Positions 60,927 through 64,000 of a stretch of DNA of 64,000 nucleotides are shown piece by piece. The first letter of the stretch is position 1, and each line of letters starts with the position of its first letter. The stretch covers positions 697,845 to 761,844 of the forward strand of contig NZ_FZOG01000002.1 of assembly GCF_900188155.1 (NCBI RefSeq), read 5' to 3'. The translations under genes and the position numbers were made by a program. Below the pieces are notes generated by a model. That model was given only the letters and a program-made list of their open reading frames with translations, did no database searches and was not told the origin of the DNA. The stretch is from Pseudomonas segetis. GTDB lineage: Bacteria; Pseudomonadota; Gammaproteobacteria; Pseudomonadales; Pseudomonadaceae.

Positions 60927-61259
60927 TCAGTCGCTGATTGCGCTTTGCTCGGCGCATGCCAGGCAATAAACAGCTGTCGGCAACACTTGCAGTCGAGCCA
61001 GCTCAATGGGTGCGGCGCACTTCATGCACTGACCATAGGTTCCTTCAGCCAGGCGAAGCTTGGCCAGGCCGACCGCATGCAGGCCCTCTTCTGCATCTGC
61101 CAGCAGGGCCTCGAGCACCTCATCGTTCTGGCGCTGCGCGGCCTGTTCGGTAAAGTCCGGCGAGTGACTGCCGGACAGACTTGCCCGAATAGCCGTCGCC
61201 CGCACGTTGTACTCGTGGTGCAAGGCATCGAGTAACGCAGAGGGATCGAAGTCAGTCAT
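60927..61259 (-). CDS. DksA/TraR-type zinc finger protein
   Basis: A 110-residue protein with an N-terminal helical hairpin and a C-terminal C4 zinc finger, CMKC ... CLAC with 17 residues between the pairs. It is shorter than DksA (about 150), so it is closer to the TraR-like group, which may bind the RNA polymerase secondary channel. I chose the ATG giving MTDFDPSALLDALHHEYN; an upstream ATG would add nine residues. It lies 121 bases upstream of the Lon-like gene on the same strand. Confidence 0.88.
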   Translation of the reverse strand: MTDFDPSALLDALHHEYNVRATAIRASLSGSHSPDFTEQAAQRQNDEVLEALLADAEEGLHAVGLAKLRLAEGTYGQCMKCAAPIELARLQVLPTAVYCLACAEQSAISD

Positions 61260-61428
61260 GGCTGCTTCCTCGCTGATCATCTGCATACAGTGTGTGTCTT
61301 TATTGGGAAACCTGCACCTTCCAAGCCACTAATTTAGATGGATAGCTGAGATCTTGATTCAGAACCTTGACACCAGCGGCCAGCATCGCCAAAGCTCCTG
61401 TCTGACTTTTCGTATAAGAATCTAAACA

Positions 61429-63282
61429 TTGAAACGGATTTTGGCAGTCTTGGCGGCGTCTTGCTGCGCAGCGCTACACGCCGCCCCGAATATCCCTGAA
61501 GCTCAGCTGCAAGCACTGGCTATGCAACCCTTCTGGATATCCCTGGGCCATTATGAAACCGGCAAGCTTGGCGGCTGGCGCAGTTATATCGATGACGACG
61601 ACTTCTTTATCGCCAGCAATGGCGACAGCGATCCTGCGGCTGAGCTGAGCGCCACCGTCAAAGCGCTGTATGCACCCGCCACACTCGCCGACCAGCATGC
61701 CCAGTGCAAATATCCGGCGCGCACCCGCTGGCTGAACGAGCAGCTTTCGCTGACCGACCTGCCGAAACCGCAGTGCCAGAAATACAGCGAGTGGATGACT
61801 GAAGTCTCGCCCAACAGCACCGTACTGGTGTTCCCGGCGGCCTATCTGAACAGCCCGTCCTCGATGTTTGGCCACACATTGCTGCGCATCGACCAGGCTG
61901 ACGTGGACAGCAACAACACGGCCCTGCTCAGCTACGCGCTCAACTTCGGGGCCTTTATCGAGGGCATGGACAACAGCATGCTCTACGCCTGGAAGGGTCT
62001 GATGGGCGGCTACCCCGGCTTTTTTGCAGTGGTGCCCTACCGGGAAAAACTGGCGGAATATCGCAGCCTGGAAAATCGCGACCTGTGGGAGTACCGGCTT
62101 AACCTGACCCCGCAGGAAACCCGGCGCATGATGGAGCATGTCTGGGAGCTCAAGGATATCGAGTTCGACTACTTCTTTTTCGATGAAAACTGCTCGTATC
62201 GCCTGCTTGAATTACTTGAAATCGCACGGCCCGGCATCGAGCTGACGGACGACTTCCCGATTACAGCCATTCCGACCGACACAGTGCGTGCAGTCAAGGA
62301 TGCCGGGCTGATCGAACGCATTGACTACCGCCCATCCCGTGAGCGCGAACTGCTCGGCCGCGCCGTTGAGCTCACAGATGACGAGCAACAATGGGTGCTG
62401 CGCCTGGCGGCCGATCAGTCCGCACTGGATGACCCGGCATTTGGGCAACTACCCGAAAAGCGCCGGGCATTGATTCAAGACGGTGCATTCCGCTTGCTGC
62501 GCTATCAGTCCACCAGTGGCGAACGTGACGCAACAACTGCTGCGCGCAGCTTCAATCTACTCAAGGCCATTAATCAGAACCCGCCGCCGTTGCTCGACCT
62601 TGAGCGCCCCGACTTGCCAGAAGAGGGGCACGAGTCACGCACATGGCAACTGGGTGCCGGTAGCCGTGGTGATAAGGCCTTTGCCGAATATGGCTTGCGC
62701 ATGGCTTATCACGACCTCAACGACAACCTCTACGGCTTCCCCATAGGCGCCCAGATTGAGATCGCCCAGCTCAAACTGCGCCAATATGAAAACAACCACT
62801 GGCAGTTGCAGCAACTCGACCTGGCCAAGATTCGCTCGCTGACACCACGCAATGAACTGCTGCAACCCTGGTCATGGCAGGTTTCAGGTGGAGCGGAACG
62901 CGTCTCGGGCAAGGATGACGACGAATCCCTGGCGACCTATTTGACTGGCGGCGGTGGCGGCACATGGCAACTGGCTGGCAACACCATCGGCTTTGCGCTG
63001 GCCACTGCACGTATTGAAAACAACCGTGACTTTGCCGCCTTTGTCGCCCCAGCAGCCGGGTTCAATAGCGGGCTGTTATGGCGCAACCCTCTGGGCAACC
63101 TGCTCCTGGAAGGCAAGGCCGACTATTTCTATAACGGCGAGGTACGTCGCAGCATCAACCTGACCCAGCAATGGGAGATCTCACGCGACCTTGGTGTGCG
63201 TTTCAGCGCCGCCCGTGACTTCAGCCACCAGAGCACGCCAGAAAACACCTTGATGCTGGAACTCAAGTGGTACAACTATTGA
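61429..63282 (+). CDS. DUF4105 envelope protein
   Basis: A 617-residue exported protein with a signal peptide (MKRILAVLAASCCAALHA, cut before APNIPE). An N-terminal DUF4105 domain has the conserved SPSSMFGHTLLRID, ENCSYRLLELLE and Cys pairs (CKYPART, KPQCQKY). The C-terminal half alternates strands (SWQVSGGAERV, NTIGFALATARI) and ends in an aromatic residue plus hydrophobics, suggesting an outer-membrane barrel. The start is read as TTG at 61429 with a weak AAGAA; an upstream start is not obvious. The function is unknown. Confidence 0.86.
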   Translation: MKRILAVLAASCCAALHAAPNIPEAQLQALAMQPFWISLGHYETGKLGGWRSYIDDDDFFIASNGDSDPAAELSATVKALYAPATLADQHAQCKYPARTRWLNEQLSLTDLPKPQCQKYSEWMTEVSPNSTVLVFPAAYLNSPSSMFGHTLLRIDQADVDSNNTALLSYALNFGAFIEGMDNSMLYAWKGLMGGYPGFFAVVPYREKLAEYRSLENRDLWEYRLNLTPQETRRMMEHVWELKDIEFDYFFFDENCSYRLLELLEIARPGIELTDDFPITAIPTDTVRAVKDAGLIERIDYRPSRERELLGRAVELTDDEQQWVLRLAADQSALDDPAFGQLPEKRRALIQDGAFRLLRYQSTSGERDATTAARSFNLLKAINQNPPPLLDLERPDLPEEGHESRTWQLGAGSRGDKAFAEYGLRMAYHDLNDNLYGFPIGAQIEIAQLKLRQYENNHWQLQQLDLAKIRSLTPRNELLQPWSWQVSGGAERVSGKDDDESLATYLTGGGGGTWQLAGNTIGFALATARIENNRDFAAFVAPAAGFNSGLLWRNPLGNLLLEGKADYFYNGEVRRSINLTQQWEISRDLGVRFSAARDFSHQSTPENTLMLELKWYNY

Positions 63283-63291
63283 GAGCTACTC

Positions 63292-63369
63292 GCGGGTGGA
63301 TAAAGCACCTCATCCACCCGCGCGGTTGTGTCCATACTCAGGGTGCGGCAAGGCGAAGCTTGCCCACCA
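63292..63369. repeat. REP pair after the DUF4105 gene
   Basis: GCGGGTGGAT ... ATCCACCCGC (63292-63322) is followed by CAGGGTGCGGCAAGGCGAAG with a TTGCCCACC arm (63339-63369). Both are diverged from the main REP type. Confidence 0.7.
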
Positions 63370-63431
63370 TCGCTGGGTTCACAATCACATCTCCCAACGC
63401 ATCGGCTGAAACAACCCGTCCAGCCTGTCAC

Positions 63432-64000
63432 TTACCAATAGCCCAGAACCTTCCACCAGAACGCACCGACTCCACCCCAAACAGCCAGGTTGGCGATACT
63501 CATGACCAGCCCGGCAATCCACCAGCGCCCAAGGCTCACATAGCCTGAACCAAAGACAATAGGCGCGGTTCCGGTCGCATAATGGGTCAGTGACATCATC
63601 AAGGATGAGGAAAACGCCAGGATCAGGGCCAAGAGTAATGGTGGCGCGCCCAAGGCAATACCCGCTGCCAGAAAAGCTGCGTACATCGCGGTGATATGCG
63701 CCGTGGTGCTGGCAAAGAAATAGTGTGAATAGAAGTACACCAGCACCAGCAAGGCGATCACTCCAACCCAGCCCAGTCCGAATGATCCAATCTGCTGCTG
63801 GATCACCCCTGAAAACCAGCCAATCAAGCCTAGCTTGCCAAGGAAGCTGGCCATCATGACCAAGGCAGCAAACCAGGTAATGGTGTCCCAGGCGGTCTTT
63901 TCTTTAAGAATGTCTTCCCAGGTCAAGACACCCGTTACCAGCAGTATCGAAAGCCCTAAAAGCGCAACAGTGGTGGCATCGAACTTCCAGGCCTCGCCAA
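63432..64000 (-). CDS. DASS-family anion symporter, C-terminal part (partial, right edge)
   Basis: About 189 residues of a divalent anion:Na+ symporter family membrane protein (citrate/dicarboxylate/2-oxoglutarate type). The reading frame stays open to base 64000 (GEAWKFDATTVALLGLSILL ...). Family landmarks are TWEDILKEKTAWDTITWFAA, the HITAMYAAF segment and SLTHYATGTAPIVFGSGYVS. The N-terminal half lies beyond the window. The apparent internal start at 63926 is not real. The substrate cannot be told from this fragment. Confidence 0.88.
   Translation of the reverse strand, partial: GEAWKFDATTVALLGLSILLVTGVLTWEDILKEKTAWDTITWFAALVMMASFLGKLGLIGWFSGVIQQQIGSFGLGWVGVIALLVLVYFYSHYFFASTTAHITAMYAAFLAAGIALGAPPLLLALILAFSSSLMMSLTHYATGTAPIVFGSGYVSLGRWWIAGLVMSIANLAVWGGVGAFWWKVLGYW

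Noticed and set aside
63432..63926. A complete 164-residue membrane protein at the right edge.
   Set aside because: The frame continues without a stop to base 64000 and the extra residues fit the DASS family, so the apparent start is internal.

Overview
The window is a chromosomal segment of a Pseudomonas. Apart from its left end, the gene order follows what I recall of the P. aeruginosa PAO1 block around PA4520-PA4578: chemoreceptor, ampE, ampD, DUF1631, nadC, pilA, pilBCD, coaE, yacG, ndh, tRNAs, clpB, pgeF, rluD, bamD, pilSR, thiO, fimT/fimU/pilVWXY1E, ispH, fkpB, lspA, ileS, ribF, murJ, rpsT, proB, obgE, rpmA, rplU, ispB. Base composition is moderate for the genus (about 55-60% GC in core genes by eye). 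The species cannot be fixed from the sequence alone.

Layout. 1-1158: N-terminal part of a fructose PTS protein (fruB), running off the left edge. 1474-5199: chemoreceptor and the ampD-ampE cell-wall recycling/beta-lactamase signalling pair. 5445-8968: DUF1631 protein and nadC. 8972-14916: type IV pilus biogenesis, with a low-GC pilin glycosyl-transferase/ligase (tfpO-like), pilA with a sigma-54 promoter, then divergent pilB, pilC, pilD. 15035-19876: coaE, yacG, an ECF-type permease, DUF1780, MOSC, DUF3094 and ndh. 20038-20568: a REP-associated transposase (RAYT) flanked by its REP palindromes. 20801-21046: tRNA-Lys, tRNA-Pro, tRNA-Asn. 21257-23935: a second DUF1631 gene paired with a PilZ-domain gene. 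24075-29637: clpB (with a heat-shock promoter), pgeF, rluD, bamD. 29856-33017: a small membrane protein and the PilS-PilR two-component system that is expected to drive pilA. 33292-42551: thiO and the minor pilin/PilY1 cluster. 42617-50281: ispH, fkpB, lspA, ileS, ribF, murJ. 50473-55903: rpsT, creA, proB, obgE, rpmA, rplU, ispB. 56034-63282: an iron-box preceded small gene, fklB, a UPF0114 protein, a Lon-like protease, a DksA-type zinc finger and a DUF4105 envelope protein. 63432-64000: the C-terminal part of a DASS-family anion transporter running off the right edge.

How the genes work together. Three separate loci here build and control one machine, the type IVa pilus: the major pilin and its motor/platform/peptidase (pilABCD), the sensor-regulator pair (pilSR), and the priming tip complex (fimU-pilV-pilW-pilX-pilY1-pilE). 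The pilin ends in Ser and is followed by a ligase-like gene, the arrangement known from O-glycosylated P. aeruginosa group I pilins. PilY1 carries an unusually large helical insertion.

Scattered through nine intergenic gaps are short palindromes with GTAG heads, often as inverted pairs (REPINs), matching the resident RAYT gene. One gap holds them as an imperfect tandem array. I found no prophage, CRISPR array, integron or complete insertion sequence. The most unusual items are the PilY1 insertion, the mosaic base composition of the pilin locus and pilC, the REPIN/RAYT family, and the DUF1631-PilZ pair.
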